This document shows, piece by piece, positions 26,588 through 34,981 of a stretch of 64,000 bases of DNA. Each line of letters begins with the position of its first letter. Position 1 is the first letter of the stretch. The stretch spans positions 248,001 to 312,000 of the forward strand of contig NZ_FRDA01000005.1 in the NCBI RefSeq assembly GCF_900143095.1, written 5' to 3'. The translations under genes and the position numbers were made by a program. The notes under the pieces are model-generated. The model did not search any database. It was given only the letters and a program-made list of their open reading frames with translations, and was not told the DNA's origin. This DNA is from Pseudomonas asturiensis. GTDB lineage: Bacteria > Pseudomonadota > Gammaproteobacteria > Pseudomonadales > Pseudomonadaceae.

Positions 26588-27874
26588 ATGGCGCACTTGC
26601 GAGAAGGGTGTCTTTGGGAGCAGTTGACGCCGCAACGTCCGGTCAGCCCTGCGCTGACCGGCGAGCGGAGCGCTGATGTCTGCATCATCGGCGCAGGTTT
26701 CACGGGGCTGTCGGCCGCCCTCCAGTTGCTTGAGGGCGGCAAGTCGGTGTGCGTGGTCGAAGCGCATCAGGTCGGCCACGGCGGATCCGGGCGTAACGTC
26801 GGTCTGGTGAACGCCGGGACCTGGGTTGCGCCCGATGAGCTGGAAAAGACCCTGGGCGCTGTCGAGGCCACGCGGCTCAATACCGCGCTGGGTGCTGCAC
26901 CTGCGCTGGTGTTTTCGACCATCGACCGATACAACATCGACTGTCAGGAAACCCGCACCGGCAACCTGCACATGGCGCACAACGCCAAAGGCCTGGCTGA
27001 CTTGCGCAGCCGCGTCGAGCAGTGGCAACGGCGCGGCGCCAACGTCGAATTGCTGACCGGCAACGCCTGTGAAGACGCGTGCGGCACCGACAAGGTCGCC
27101 GGGGCGTTGCTGGACCATCGTGCTGGCACCGTCAACCCGATGGCCTATGTGTCGGGCATGGCGCTGAACGTGGTGGCGCGGGGTGGGCAATTGTTCGGTG
27201 AGTCGCCGGTCACGGGCCTGCAACGTACGGGCGATGGCTGGAAGGTCTCCACCGCAGCGGGCAGCGTGCGCGCGGAAAAAGTGATCATTGCGTCCAACGC
27301 CTACACCGAAGGCGAGTGGACTGACGTCAAGGACCACATCTTCGCCGGTTACTACTATCAGGTCGCTTCGCAGCCGCTCTCGGGTGCGGAACAGGCCGAT
27401 ATTCTGCGCGGTGGACAAGGTTCGTGGGACACGCGCACGGTGCTCAGCAGTATCCGTCGCGACGCACAGGGGCGTCTGGTGCTTGGCAGTCTGGGCAATG
27501 CGGGTAACTACCCGCTGTGGTTCATTCGCCGTTGGGCCGACCGTATCCAGCAGCATTACTTTCCGCAGTTGGGCAAGGTCGAGTGGGAAAGCACCTGGAC
27601 GGGCCGTATCGGGTTTACGCCTGATCACCTGTTACGCCTGTTCGAGCCCGCGCCAGGGCTGTTGGCCGCGACGGGCTTCAACGGACGGGGCGTGACCACC
27701 GGCACGCTGGTGGGCAAGTGTTTTGCCGACTACCTGCTGACCAACGATGCTCAGGCACTGCCGGTGAGTTTTTCCAGCAGTCAGAAAGTGTCCGGCAGCG
27801 CGATACGTACACTGGCGTACGACGCCGGATTCACGCTGTATCACGCAGGCCAGTGCCTGCGTGTGGTGCTGTGA
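26588..27874 (+). CDS. amaA: L-pipecolate oxidase (FAD-dependent)
   Basis: The 428-residue flavoprotein of the D-amino-acid oxidase (DAO) fold begins MAHLREGCLWEQLTPQRP and has the dinucleotide-binding motif DVCIIGAGFTGLSAALQLLEGG, then the GHGGSGRNVGLVNAGTWV region and the C-terminal ATGFNGRGVTTGTLVGK. AmaA of P. putida oxidises L-pipecolate to piperideine-6-carboxylate, the substrate of the preceding AmaB. The arrangement amaB-amaA on one transcript matches that pathway. A 9-base-pair inverted repeat occurs within the last codons (27842-27863), before the convergent sensor kinase gene 10 bases away. Confidence 0.9.
   Translation: MAHLREGCLWEQLTPQRPVSPALTGERSADVCIIGAGFTGLSAALQLLEGGKSVCVVEAHQVGHGGSGRNVGLVNAGTWVAPDELEKTLGAVEATRLNTALGAAPALVFSTIDRYNIDCQETRTGNLHMAHNAKGLADLRSRVEQWQRRGANVELLTGNACEDACGTDKVAGALLDHRAGTVNPMAYVSGMALNVVARGGQLFGESPVTGLQRTGDGWKVSTAAGSVRAEKVIIASNAYTEGEWTDVKDHIFAGYYYQVASQPLSGAEQADILRGGQGSWDTRTVLSSIRRDAQGRLVLGSLGNAGNYPLWFIRRWADRIQQHYFPQLGKVEWESTWTGRIGFTPDHLLRLFEPAPGLLAATGFNGRGVTTGTLVGKCFADYLLTNDAQALPVSFSSSQKVSGSAIRTLAYDAGFTLYHAGQCLRVVL
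27842..27863. terminator. Intragenic hairpin at the amaA 3' end
   Basis: CACGCAGGC-CAGT-GCCTGCGTG is a perfect 9-base-pair stem inside the last codons of amaA. The convergent kinase gene ends only 9 bases after amaA, so there is no room for a conventional terminator and this hairpin may serve both transcripts. Confidence 0.4.
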
Positions 27875-27883
27875 AGCGCTGTT

Positions 27884-29260
27884 TCAAACGGTTCTGCTCC
27901 TGAGCCGCAATTCTGCACACAGCCCGCCTTGCGCCGAGTTGCGCAAGTGCAGGCTGCTTTCCAGCTTGCGCACGATCATATCGACGATCGCCAGCCCCAG
28001 GCCTGCTCCATTGCTGTTGCCCTGACTGTAGAAGCGCTCGAACAGACGCGCCTTCTGTTGCTCATCGATACCGGGGCCTGCGTCCTCGACTGAGAGGTGT
28101 GCGCTGCCGTCCTGCTGAGGGTGCAGCGCCACCCGTATTTCGCTGGCAGGCGGGGCGAAGTTCAGCGCGTTGGTCAGCAGGTTCTGCAGCGCGATAGTGA
28201 TGGCCGCCGGGTCGCTGTGGATGACGCAGTCTTCCCCCGCTTCGAACACCAGATCGACACGTTTTTCCAGCGCCAGCGGGGTCAGCTCGGCCATTTCTTC
28301 GCGCACCAGCGTGTTCAATTCAAAGCGGGTCAACTGGCTGTCGCTCAAGCGGGGCTCAAGACGTGCCATGGTCAGCAACTGGCTCGCCAGACGCGCTGCG
28401 CGGTCGACGCCGTGGACCAGAAAATCCAGCGCTTCCAGACGCTGTTCCGGCGTCTCGGCCTGCCGGGCGTTTTGCGCATGAATACGCAGGATGGTCAGCG
28501 GCGTACGCAGTTCGTGAGCGGCGTCAGCGATAAAGCGGCGTTCACGATCCAGCACATTCTCGATCTGGGTCAGCAGGCTGTTGAGCGCGTGCTGCATGGG
28601 CTCCAGCTCCTTGGCCAGCGGCGAGACGTCGAGCGGCTCCAGGCTGTCGGCGTCCCGTCGGCTGATCAGCCGGGCCATCCGTTGCAGCGGGCGCAGGCCC
28701 CAGCCAATGGCCAGCCAGATGGCCACGATCAACAGTGGAACGCCGATCAGCGCAGGCCACAGGGTGTGGCTGACGATGCGCTGGATCAGGTCCTGCCGCA
28801 CATCGTCGCGCTCGCCCACCCAGATCAGGAAACCCTGCTGCGGATCGGCCAGCAGAAAGCCGCACCACTCGTTGCCGTTTTCGATCAGGTCGTGGGAGCC
28901 TTCCTCGCTGGGCGGTGCTGTTAGCAAGGGGGCTTCGGCCGAGCGTACCAGCAGCTCGCCCGAGGTGCGCCACACCTGAAAGGTCAGGCGGGTTTCATAG
29001 GGATGCGCCACACCGCTGGTGCCGACCCGGCTCATGGCTTCATCGAAGGCCTGATAAAGCTTGTCCAGATCCTGTTCGCCCGCCGCCCGTTGACGCAGCA
29101 CGCCTTGCAGCAGGCGTGCGCTCTGGGCGAGCTGCGCGTCGTAGACTTCTTCGATTTCATGGTGGCTGTCGCGCAAGGCGAGCAGGCTGATGGTCAGGTC
29201 GCCGAGCAGCAACAGCAGCAGCACCGGGACCAGAATGCGTGCACGTACCGAGGTCATCAC
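27884..29260 (-). CDS. Sensor histidine kinase (QseC/PmrB-like)
   Basis: The 458-residue inner-membrane kinase has a first membrane helix at residues about 7-30, a periplasmic domain to about 160, a second helix around LIGVPLLIVAIWLAIGWGLRPL, a HAMP-like segment, the HisKA box DAAHELRTPLTILRIHAQ, the N box LQNLLTNALNFAPP, and G motifs DAGPGIDEQQKARLFERFYSQGNSNGAGLGL. It overlaps the response regulator stop by the ATGA arrangement, so the two are co-translated. The periplasmic part resembles the TctE/QseC group. Divergent PepSY and cytochrome b561 genes are likely targets or accessories. The signal is unknown. Confidence 0.9.
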   Translation of the reverse strand: MMTSVRARILVPVLLLLLLGDLTISLLALRDSHHEIEEVYDAQLAQSARLLQGVLRQRAAGEQDLDKLYQAFDEAMSRVGTSGVAHPYETRLTFQVWRTSGELLVRSAEAPLLTAPPSEEGSHDLIENGNEWCGFLLADPQQGFLIWVGERDDVRQDLIQRIVSHTLWPALIGVPLLIVAIWLAIGWGLRPLQRMARLISRRDADSLEPLDVSPLAKELEPMQHALNSLLTQIENVLDRERRFIADAAHELRTPLTILRIHAQNARQAETPEQRLEALDFLVHGVDRAARLASQLLTMARLEPRLSDSQLTRFELNTLVREEMAELTPLALEKRVDLVFEAGEDCVIHSDPAAITIALQNLLTNALNFAPPASEIRVALHPQQDGSAHLSVEDAGPGIDEQQKARLFERFYSQGNSNGAGLGLAIVDMIVRKLESSLHLRNSAQGGLCAELRLRSRTV

Positions 29261-29916
29261 TTGAGCTCCAGCAGGTAACCGACGCCGCGGACTGTACGGA
29301 TCAGTTCGGTGGACAGTTTCTTGCGCAGGTTATGGATCAGCACTTCCAGCGTGTTGCTTTCGACCTTGTCCTGCCAGCCATACAAGGTGTTGGACAAGCG
29401 CTCGCGAGTCACCACCTTGCCGGGGCGGATCATCAGTTGATGCAGCAACTGATACTCCATCGGCGTCATCAGCACCTCATTGCCTTGAAAACTGACCTGC
29501 TGCGAGGCGGGGTCGAGGCTGATGCCGGCGTGTTCCAGCAGCGGCTGTGCGCGTCCCTGACTGCGGCGCAGCAACGCCCGGACGCGGGCCTTGAGCTCTT
29601 CGACATCGAAGGGCTTGATCAGGTAGTCATCGGCCCCGGCATCCAGCCCGGCGATGCGGTCGGCTGTGCCGTCGCGGGCGGTCATGATCAACACGGGCAA
29701 GGTGATGTCTTCGGCGCGCAACTGGCGCAGCAGGTCGAAGCCGTCCATGCGCGGCAGGCCCAGGTCGAGCAGCAGCAGGTCGAACGGTTCGCTGCGCAGG
29801 GCGTGCAGCGCGCTAAGCCCGTCTTCGAGCCAGTCGAGCGTGTAACCCTCGGTGTTGAGGGCCACCCGGATACCCTGGCCGATCGCTCGATCATCCTCGA
29901 CAAGAAGCAGGCGCAT
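29257..29916 (-). CDS. OmpR-family response regulator (QseB/PmrA-like)
   Basis: The 219-residue protein starts at the ATG at 29916 (MRLLLVEDDRAIGQGI); the frame extends to 29955 but that part is promoter. The receiver domain has the phospho-acceptor Asp in LLLLDLGLPRMDG and the Lys in LIKPFDVEEL. The DNA-binding winged helix contains LTPMEYQLLHQLMIRPGKVVTRERL and VEVLIHNLRKKL-like elements (here LEVLIHNLRKKL) ending VRGVGYLLELK. It is divergent from the PepSY/b561 pair with 157 bases between. That layout is common in pseudomonads for a regulator controlling its neighbours. Confidence 0.91.
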   Translation of the reverse strand: MRLLLVEDDRAIGQGIRVALNTEGYTLDWLEDGLSALHALRSEPFDLLLLDLGLPRMDGFDLLRQLRAEDITLPVLIMTARDGTADRIAGLDAGADDYLIKPFDVEELKARVRALLRRSQGRAQPLLEHAGISLDPASQQVSFQGNEVLMTPMEYQLLHQLMIRPGKVVTRERLSNTLYGWQDKVESNTLEVLIHNLRKKLSTELIRTVRGVGYLLELK

Positions 29917-30073
29917 AGCGTTTGGACCAATGATTGTGGGGGAGAAGGGCGCCATGATGCAGTTTCGCGAAGTGCCCGGCGCCGGGAAGATGTTACCAGC
30001 TGTTGCGCGTTAAGCTTTTCCTAAGATTCGTTTCGCACAGTGAGCACTCCTTAACTGCCTGCGAGTATTTCCC

Positions 30074-30340
30074 ATGCGTAAAGTCCTGCTGATTTCCCTG
30101 TTGTTGGCCAGTCCGTTGGCGCTGGCCGGCCCGCAATGCACCACCGCTGAAAAGTCCCAGTGGCAGGACCAGACCAAGTTCCAGGAGCAGCTCAAGGCTC
30201 AGGGTTACGAGATCACCAAGTTCAAGGTCACTGACGGCAACTGCTACGAGATCTACGGCTTCGACAAGGACAAGCGCAAGGTCGAGATCTATCACGATCC
30301 GGTCACCGGCAAAGCGGTGAAGAGCGAGATCAAGGGCTGA
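30074..30340 (+). CDS. PepSY-domain secreted protein
   Basis: This 88-residue protein has a signal peptide MRKVLLISLLLASPLALAG (cleavage near residue 18) and a short PepSY_2-type domain: LKAQGYEITKFKVTDGNCYEIYGFDKDKRKVEIYHDPVTGKAVKSE. Such proteins are periplasmic and are often found beside two-component systems and di-heme cytochrome b561 genes. Two cysteines (in PQCTT and GNCYE) could form a disulfide. Its last base is the first base of the cytochrome start codon (TGATG), indicating translational coupling. Function in detail is unknown; a role in redox or metal response is suggested by the company. Confidence 0.85.
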   Translation: MRKVLLISLLLASPLALAGPQCTTAEKSQWQDQTKFQEQLKAQGYEITKFKVTDGNCYEIYGFDKDKRKVEIYHDPVTGKAVKSEIKG

Positions 30341-30885
30341 TGAGCCAGGCTTCCCTGCGCCTCTGGGACCCGCTGGTCAGGCTGTTTCACGTCTCGATTG
30401 CGGGTGTCTTCATCGCCAACTACTTCTTCAACGAAGCCGGCGATGACTGGCACGTCTGGCTGGGCTACTACGCAGTGGTCTGGCTGGCAGTGCGGGTCGT
30501 GTGGGGATTCGTCGGGCCGACCAGTGCGCGCTGGAGCGACTTCTGGCCGACCCCGACAAGGCTGCGGGCGCATGTGCGCTCGCTGATCAAGCGCCAGCCT
30601 GCGCACCGCCTCGGTCATTCGCCGCTGGGTGCGCTGGTCATGATTCTGATGATGCTGATGATCTTCGGCATGGGCCTGACCGGTTTCCTGATGGAGGAAG
30701 TCGATGCGTTCTGGGGTGCCGACTGGCCGCTGCAGATTCACGAAACCCTGGCCAACACGCTGTGCGCGCTGGTGGTGCTGCACATGGCAGCGGCCCTTTT
30801 CGAGAGCGTTCAGGTGCGTGACAACCTGCCGCTGTCGATGCTGACAGGCAAACGGCGTCCGTTGCCTGAAGACAAGCGGCCATAA
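30340..30885 (+). CDS. Cytochrome b561-family di-heme membrane protein
   Basis: The 181-residue protein has four membrane helices with His residues in the heme positions: LWDPLVRLFHVSIAGVFIANYF, DDWHVWLGYYAVVWLAVRVVWGFVG, GALVMILMMLMIFGMGLTGFL, and QIHETLANTLCALVVLHMAAAL. This is the Ni,Fe-hydrogenase b-type/COG3658 form of b561, which shuttles electrons across the inner membrane. It is coupled to the PepSY gene and divergent from a two-component system. The partner could be a periplasmic cytochrome or quinone. Confidence 0.88.
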   Translation: MSQASLRLWDPLVRLFHVSIAGVFIANYFFNEAGDDWHVWLGYYAVVWLAVRVVWGFVGPTSARWSDFWPTPTRLRAHVRSLIKRQPAHRLGHSPLGALVMILMMLMIFGMGLTGFLMEEVDAFWGADWPLQIHETLANTLCALVVLHMAAALFESVQVRDNLPLSMLTGKRRPLPEDKRP

Positions 30886-30954
30886 CAGCCGTGCAACGCT
30901 AACGCCATACCCAAACGGCTGCTCCCTTATCTTTCACCACAGTGATGTTCCTTC

Positions 30955-32253
30955 ATGCGTGTAATTTCCCGAAACCTGGTCGCATGGAGCGCAGGCCTGA
31001 TCGTTGTGTCGATCTTTATCAGCGCATGGCTCAGCCATCCGCTGCACCGGATTTCCGGCTTTGCAGTCAGCGCCCCGACTGTCAATACGCAAAGCGTCGC
31101 GCCCAAGGCGTCCTTCAGTTCGCGCTTTGCCTCCTCCGATCTGGATGACTTTGTGCATTCCTCGGCGGTCACGGCATTGCATGGCGGCGATCTGATGTCG
31201 GTGTGGTTCGCAGGCTCCCGTGAAGGCGCGGGTGATGTCGAGATACGCACCTCGCGATATGACGCCTCGACAGGCGAGTGGGGCGGCGAGCAGGTGCTCG
31301 CGACTCGCGAATCGACTCAATCCGGCACCGGCAAGTACATCCGCAAGCTGGGCAACCCGGTCATTGCCCTGGCACCCGACAATCGCCTGTGGCTGTTCTA
31401 CGTGTCGGTCTCGGTGGGCGGTTGGGCAGGCAGTACCGTCAATGCGATGGTGTCCAGCGACATGGGCGCCAGTTGGTCGCCACCGCGCCAGTTGGTGACA
31501 TCGCCGTTTCTCAATATCAGCACGCTGGTGCGCGCCGCGCCTGTGTTTCACGCCGATGGTTCGATCGGCCTGCCGGTGTATCACGAGTTTCTCGGCAAGT
31601 TTGCCGAATACCTGTACCTGAGCCCGGATGGCGACGTCATCGACAAGTTTCGTATCAGCCGCGGCAAGAATTCGTTGCAGCCGACCGTCGTGCCGCTGGA
31701 CGGGCAGCGCGCCGTGGCACTGCTGCGTTACGCCGGTGAAACCCATCACCGTGTGCTGGCCAGCCGCACAGAAGATGGCGGGCAGACCTGGAGCGAGCCG
31801 CACCCGTTGTCGCCCAGCAACCCCAACTCGTCGCTGGCCGCCGTGGGCGTGCCGGGCAAGGGGTTGCTGGTGGCCTTGAATGACTTGCGCGAAGGGCGCT
31901 TCAAACTCAGCCTGTACGGCACCGACGAGCAGATGGACATCTGGCGGCCGGTGATCGATCTGGACAAATCCCCCGATCCGCTGGGTACGCCGTTCTCGCT
32001 GGAGGCCTACAAAGAGGTGATCGGAGAAGGCTTCAGAAGCTCCAGCGGCGCACGTCGGCAGCCGATGGAAGCGGAGTTTTTGAGCAACCTCGATCAGCGT
32101 GTCTGTTCGCCGCAAGGCTGTGATTTCGAGTACGAGTACCCGTACTTCATCCGCAGCCCCGAGGGGCTTTATCACCTGGTCTATTCGTGGAACAACACGT
32201 TTATCAAGCATGTCAGCTTCAATGAGGCCTGGCTGGCGGAGCACCTTTTATGA
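30955..32253 (+). CDS. Sialidase-like BNR-repeat protein, membrane anchored
   Basis: The 432-residue protein has one N-terminal hydrophobic segment (residues about 8-28) that anchors or secretes it, followed by a six-bladed-propeller type exo-sialidase domain. Asp-box-like repeats are visible: SSDMGASWSPP and TEDGGQTWSEP. Conserved stretches include SSAVTALHGGDLMSVWFAGSREGAGDVEI and SLQPTVVPLDGQRAVALLR. True sialidases need an Arg triad and a Tyr/Glu pair, which I cannot confirm here. The next two genes are a small membrane protein (ATGA overlap) and an LTA-synthase-type transferase, so a cell-envelope glycan or glucan function is more likely than host sialic acid hydrolysis. Confidence 0.8.
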   Translation: MRVISRNLVAWSAGLIVVSIFISAWLSHPLHRISGFAVSAPTVNTQSVAPKASFSSRFASSDLDDFVHSSAVTALHGGDLMSVWFAGSREGAGDVEIRTSRYDASTGEWGGEQVLATRESTQSGTGKYIRKLGNPVIALAPDNRLWLFYVSVSVGGWAGSTVNAMVSSDMGASWSPPRQLVTSPFLNISTLVRAAPVFHADGSIGLPVYHEFLGKFAEYLYLSPDGDVIDKFRISRGKNSLQPTVVPLDGQRAVALLRYAGETHHRVLASRTEDGGQTWSEPHPLSPSNPNSSLAAVGVPGKGLLVALNDLREGRFKLSLYGTDEQMDIWRPVIDLDKSPDPLGTPFSLEAYKEVIGEGFRSSSGARRQPMEAEFLSNLDQRVCSPQGCDFEYEYPYFIRSPEGLYHLVYSWNNTFIKHVSFNEAWLAEHLL

Positions 32254-32870
32254 TTGCGCTTGGACTGGCCCATCTGGCGTTTGCGTGGACGCTGTTCATT
32301 CTGCTGGCACCGTTGATGTCTTCGCTGTGGTGGCGATGCGGTCTGCTGGCAGCGACTTCGCTGCTCAGTGTGGTGTCGATCAACGATCTGACCCTGGCGG
32401 CGTACGCCCGCAGCCTGACCGATGACCTGGCGATCAGCAGTCTGGTGGTGCTGGGCTGGCTCACGCTGCGCCAACTGGGTGTGATCAAGCCGATGGCCGC
32501 TGCGCATCGTCTGGTGGTGCTGTCGGTGTTCGCCGTCATGGCACTCACGCTGTATCCGGCCACGCTGGGGCTGACCTATTTCGACCCGTACCGCTGGGGC
32601 TACAACCCCAGAACGATGATCATTATTGTCGCCGTCATCACATTGGGGCTGGTCTGCCTGCGCAACGTACTGGGCGTGGTGATGCTCAGTGCCGCCACAC
32701 TGGCGTTCACGTTCCGGATCAAGCCTTCGGAAAACTATTGGGACTACCTGATCGATCCGCTGCTGGCGCTGTATTGCTGCGCAGCGCTGGTGTGTCTGGG
32801 TGTTCGTTATGTGTATCGCAGGACTGTCGGGCGCAACCGTCCGCAAGCCCTGCCTGCCAGTGCTGTGTAG
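32250..32870 (+). CDS. Small polytopic membrane protein of the sialidase/LTA-synthase operon
   Basis: The 206-residue protein has about six hydrophobic helices and no domain I recognise by name. It overlaps the stop of the sialidase-like gene by four bases (ATGA) and ends 10 bases before the next start, so it is certainly co-expressed with both. A short cytosolic or periplasmic loop contains FDPYRWGYNPRTM and another RIKPSENYWDYLIDPL. It could be a partner that positions the neighbouring transferase in the membrane. No function can be assigned. Confidence 0.78.
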   Translation: MIALGLAHLAFAWTLFILLAPLMSSLWWRCGLLAATSLLSVVSINDLTLAAYARSLTDDLAISSLVVLGWLTLRQLGVIKPMAAAHRLVVLSVFAVMALTLYPATLGLTYFDPYRWGYNPRTMIIIVAVITLGLVCLRNVLGVVMLSAATLAFTFRIKPSENYWDYLIDPLLALYCCAALVCLGVRYVYRRTVGRNRPQALPASAV

Positions 32871-32880
32871 AGGGATAAGA

Positions 32881-34914
32881 ATGAGTGGGTTGCAATCACG
32901 ACGCCTGAGCTACTGGCTGGGCGCGATCGTACTGGTGTTTCTGTTACTGGCCGTGCTGCGCATGGTGTTCTTCTACGGTTTTTCGGGTGTGGAGCCCGGT
33001 ACGCTGTTCACCCGCAGCGACGTGCTGCAAACGTTGGGCATCGGTTTTCGCTTCGACCTGCGTCTGGCGTTGCTGATGCTGCTGCCGGTGGCCGTGCTGC
33101 TCTGGCTGCCGCGTGTCAACCCGATCCGCATGCCCTCGTTGCGCTGGGTGGTGAGAATTTACCTGGTGCTGGCGCTGGCCATTCTGACGATGGTCTACAT
33201 CGTTGACTTCGGCCACTACGCGTACCTCGGCGTAAGGCTCAATGCCAGTGTGCTGCGCTATCTGGAAGACGCCCAGATCTCCCGCGACATGCTCTGGCAG
33301 ACCTACCCGGTGCTGGGGATCACTTTCGGCTGGCTGCTGACCGTTGCGCTGATGGGGTGGGCGCTGATCAAGCTTGAGCGTGTGACGCTGCAACGAGCGC
33401 CGAAGCCGATGACGCGTGGGTCGATTGCGGCGGTTTCAGCCGTAATGTTGTGTGCGACGTTCCTCGGCCTGTTGGGGCGGGTTGAAAACCTCAACCTGGA
33501 AAACCCGGTGCCATTGCGCTGGAGCGATGCGTTTTTCTCCGGCAACAGTCAGGTGGCGGCGTTGGGGCTCAACCCGGCGTTGTTCCTCTATGACACGCTG
33601 AAAGTCGCCCAGTCGCGCTACGACGAAAAACAGGTGCGCGAACATTACGACGTTGTGGCCCGCTATCTGGGCGTTGAAAAGCCGGATGTGAGCGTTCCGG
33701 ACTTCACTCGCCAGCAGCCGGTGCAGCCGTATCGCCTGCCGGGTGATCGTCCGCCGAACGTGATGTTCGTGATGCTGGAATCGCTGGGCACCAGTGCTGT
33801 CGGCGCGTATGGCAATCCGCTCAACCCGACGCCGAATCTGGATCATCTGGCGACCCAGAGCTGGTTCTTCAAGCACTTTTACGTCCCCGTCACGGGTACG
33901 GCAAAAACAGTGTGGGCGAGCATCACCGGCGTTCCCGACGTAACCCGTCAGGAGACCGCCACGCGTCATCCATTGCTCACGCGTCAGCGCACGATCATCA
34001 ATGACTTCAAGGGTTACGAGAAGCTGTACATGATTGGCGGCAACTCCGGCTGGGCCAACATGAACGCGCTGATCCGGCGCAGCATCGACGACGTGCGTCT
34101 GTACGATGAGCGCGACTGGAAGTCGCCGCAGGTGGACGTCTGGGGTATTTCCGATCTGGACCTGTTCAAGGAAAGCGACCGTATCCTGCGCGCCTTGCCC
34201 GCTGACAAACCGTTCTTCGCGTACGTGCAGACGGCAGGCAACCACCGACCGTTCACCATCCCGAAAGACAACGACGGCTTCAAGGTCAGCGACAAGACGC
34301 TTGAGCAGGTTCAGGCCGCCGGTTCGCGCAGCGTCGAGCAGTACAACGCGGTGCGCTTGCTGGACTTCAACATCGGTCGCCTGATGGAGCTGGCAAAGGC
34401 GGGCGGCTATTACGAGAACACCATTTTCGTGCTGTTCGGTGACCACAACACGCGCATCAGCCAGATTCCGCACATGGCACCTGCTTTCGAGCAACTGGGG
34501 CTGGAGAGCAATAACGTGCCCATGCTGATTCATGCGCCGGGACTTCTTGGCACTCGGGTCATCAACGAGGCGGTGGGGCTTGCCGATCTGCTGCCTACTC
34601 TGGCGGGCATGGCTGGCATGCCATTCAGTAACGGCGCGATGGGGCGCGATATTCAGCAGCCTGCCCCGGAGGGCGAGCGGGTGGTGCCACTGGTACTGCG
34701 CGAAGGGACGTTCCCGCTGATCGGCGGCGTCACGCAGCATTACCTGTTGCAGATGGAGCATGACGGCAGCTCTCCCACGCTGCACGATCTGGCGTCGCCC
34801 ACGCCGCTGGACAACGTTGCCGAGCAGAACCCTGAAGAGTTCGAGCGCTTGCGCGACCTGACTCGCGGGCTGCACGAGACCTCGCGCATGATGCTGTATC
34901 AGAACGTGCGCTGA
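32881..34914 (+). CDS. LTA-synthase-family sulfatase-fold phosphotransferase
   Basis: The 677-residue protein starts at the ATG at 32881 with GAGGG upstream. It has four to five N-terminal membrane helices (about 1-200) and a periplasmic alkaline-phosphatase/sulfatase domain. The metal site begins with NVMFVMLESLGTSAVGAYGNP, the probable catalytic Thr lies in VPVTGTAKTVWASITG, and the distal metal site is VLFGDHNTRI. Members transfer phosphoglycerol or phosphoethanolamine from lipids to teichoic acids, periplasmic glucans or LPS. In a Gram-negative, decoration of osmoregulated periplasmic glucans or of an envelope glycan is most likely. It is the third gene of the operon with the sialidase-like protein. 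Confidence 0.87.
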   Translation: MSGLQSRRLSYWLGAIVLVFLLLAVLRMVFFYGFSGVEPGTLFTRSDVLQTLGIGFRFDLRLALLMLLPVAVLLWLPRVNPIRMPSLRWVVRIYLVLALAILTMVYIVDFGHYAYLGVRLNASVLRYLEDAQISRDMLWQTYPVLGITFGWLLTVALMGWALIKLERVTLQRAPKPMTRGSIAAVSAVMLCATFLGLLGRVENLNLENPVPLRWSDAFFSGNSQVAALGLNPALFLYDTLKVAQSRYDEKQVREHYDVVARYLGVEKPDVSVPDFTRQQPVQPYRLPGDRPPNVMFVMLESLGTSAVGAYGNPLNPTPNLDHLATQSWFFKHFYVPVTGTAKTVWASITGVPDVTRQETATRHPLLTRQRTIINDFKGYEKLYMIGGNSGWANMNALIRRSIDDVRLYDERDWKSPQVDVWGISDLDLFKESDRILRALPADKPFFAYVQTAGNHRPFTIPKDNDGFKVSDKTLEQVQAAGSRSVEQYNAVRLLDFNIGRLMELAKAGGYYENTIFVLFGDHNTRISQIPHMAPAFEQLGLESNNVPMLIHAPGLLGTRVINEAVGLADLLPTLAGMAGMPFSNGAMGRDIQQPAPEGERVVPLVLREGTFPLIGGVTQHYLLQMEHDGSSPTLHDLASPTPLDNVAEQNPEEFERLRDLTRGLHETSRMMLYQNVR

Positions 34915-34960
34915 CCCCTGCGTTTGCGTCGCGCATTGGATGCGCCTACTATCGCCTCCA

Positions 34961-34981
34961 TATAGGTAGGGGGGGTAGGGT
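34961..34981 (+). promoter_or_regulatory. Candidate DmeR/RcnR operator overlapping the ribosome-binding site
   Basis: A run of seven G (34969-34975) flanked by TATAGGTA on the left and TAGGGTAT on the right directly precedes the dmeR ATG. RcnR/CsoR-type repressors recognise G/C tracts bordered by TA-rich ends. The tract also supplies the Shine-Dalgarno bases, so binding would block initiation near the start codon. Confidence 0.55.

Noticed and set aside
22149..27874. A LysR gene expected between amaB and hglS by analogy with P. putida
   Set aside because: Not present here; the position is taken by the class III aminotransferase and a promoter gap, so the regulator must be unlinked.
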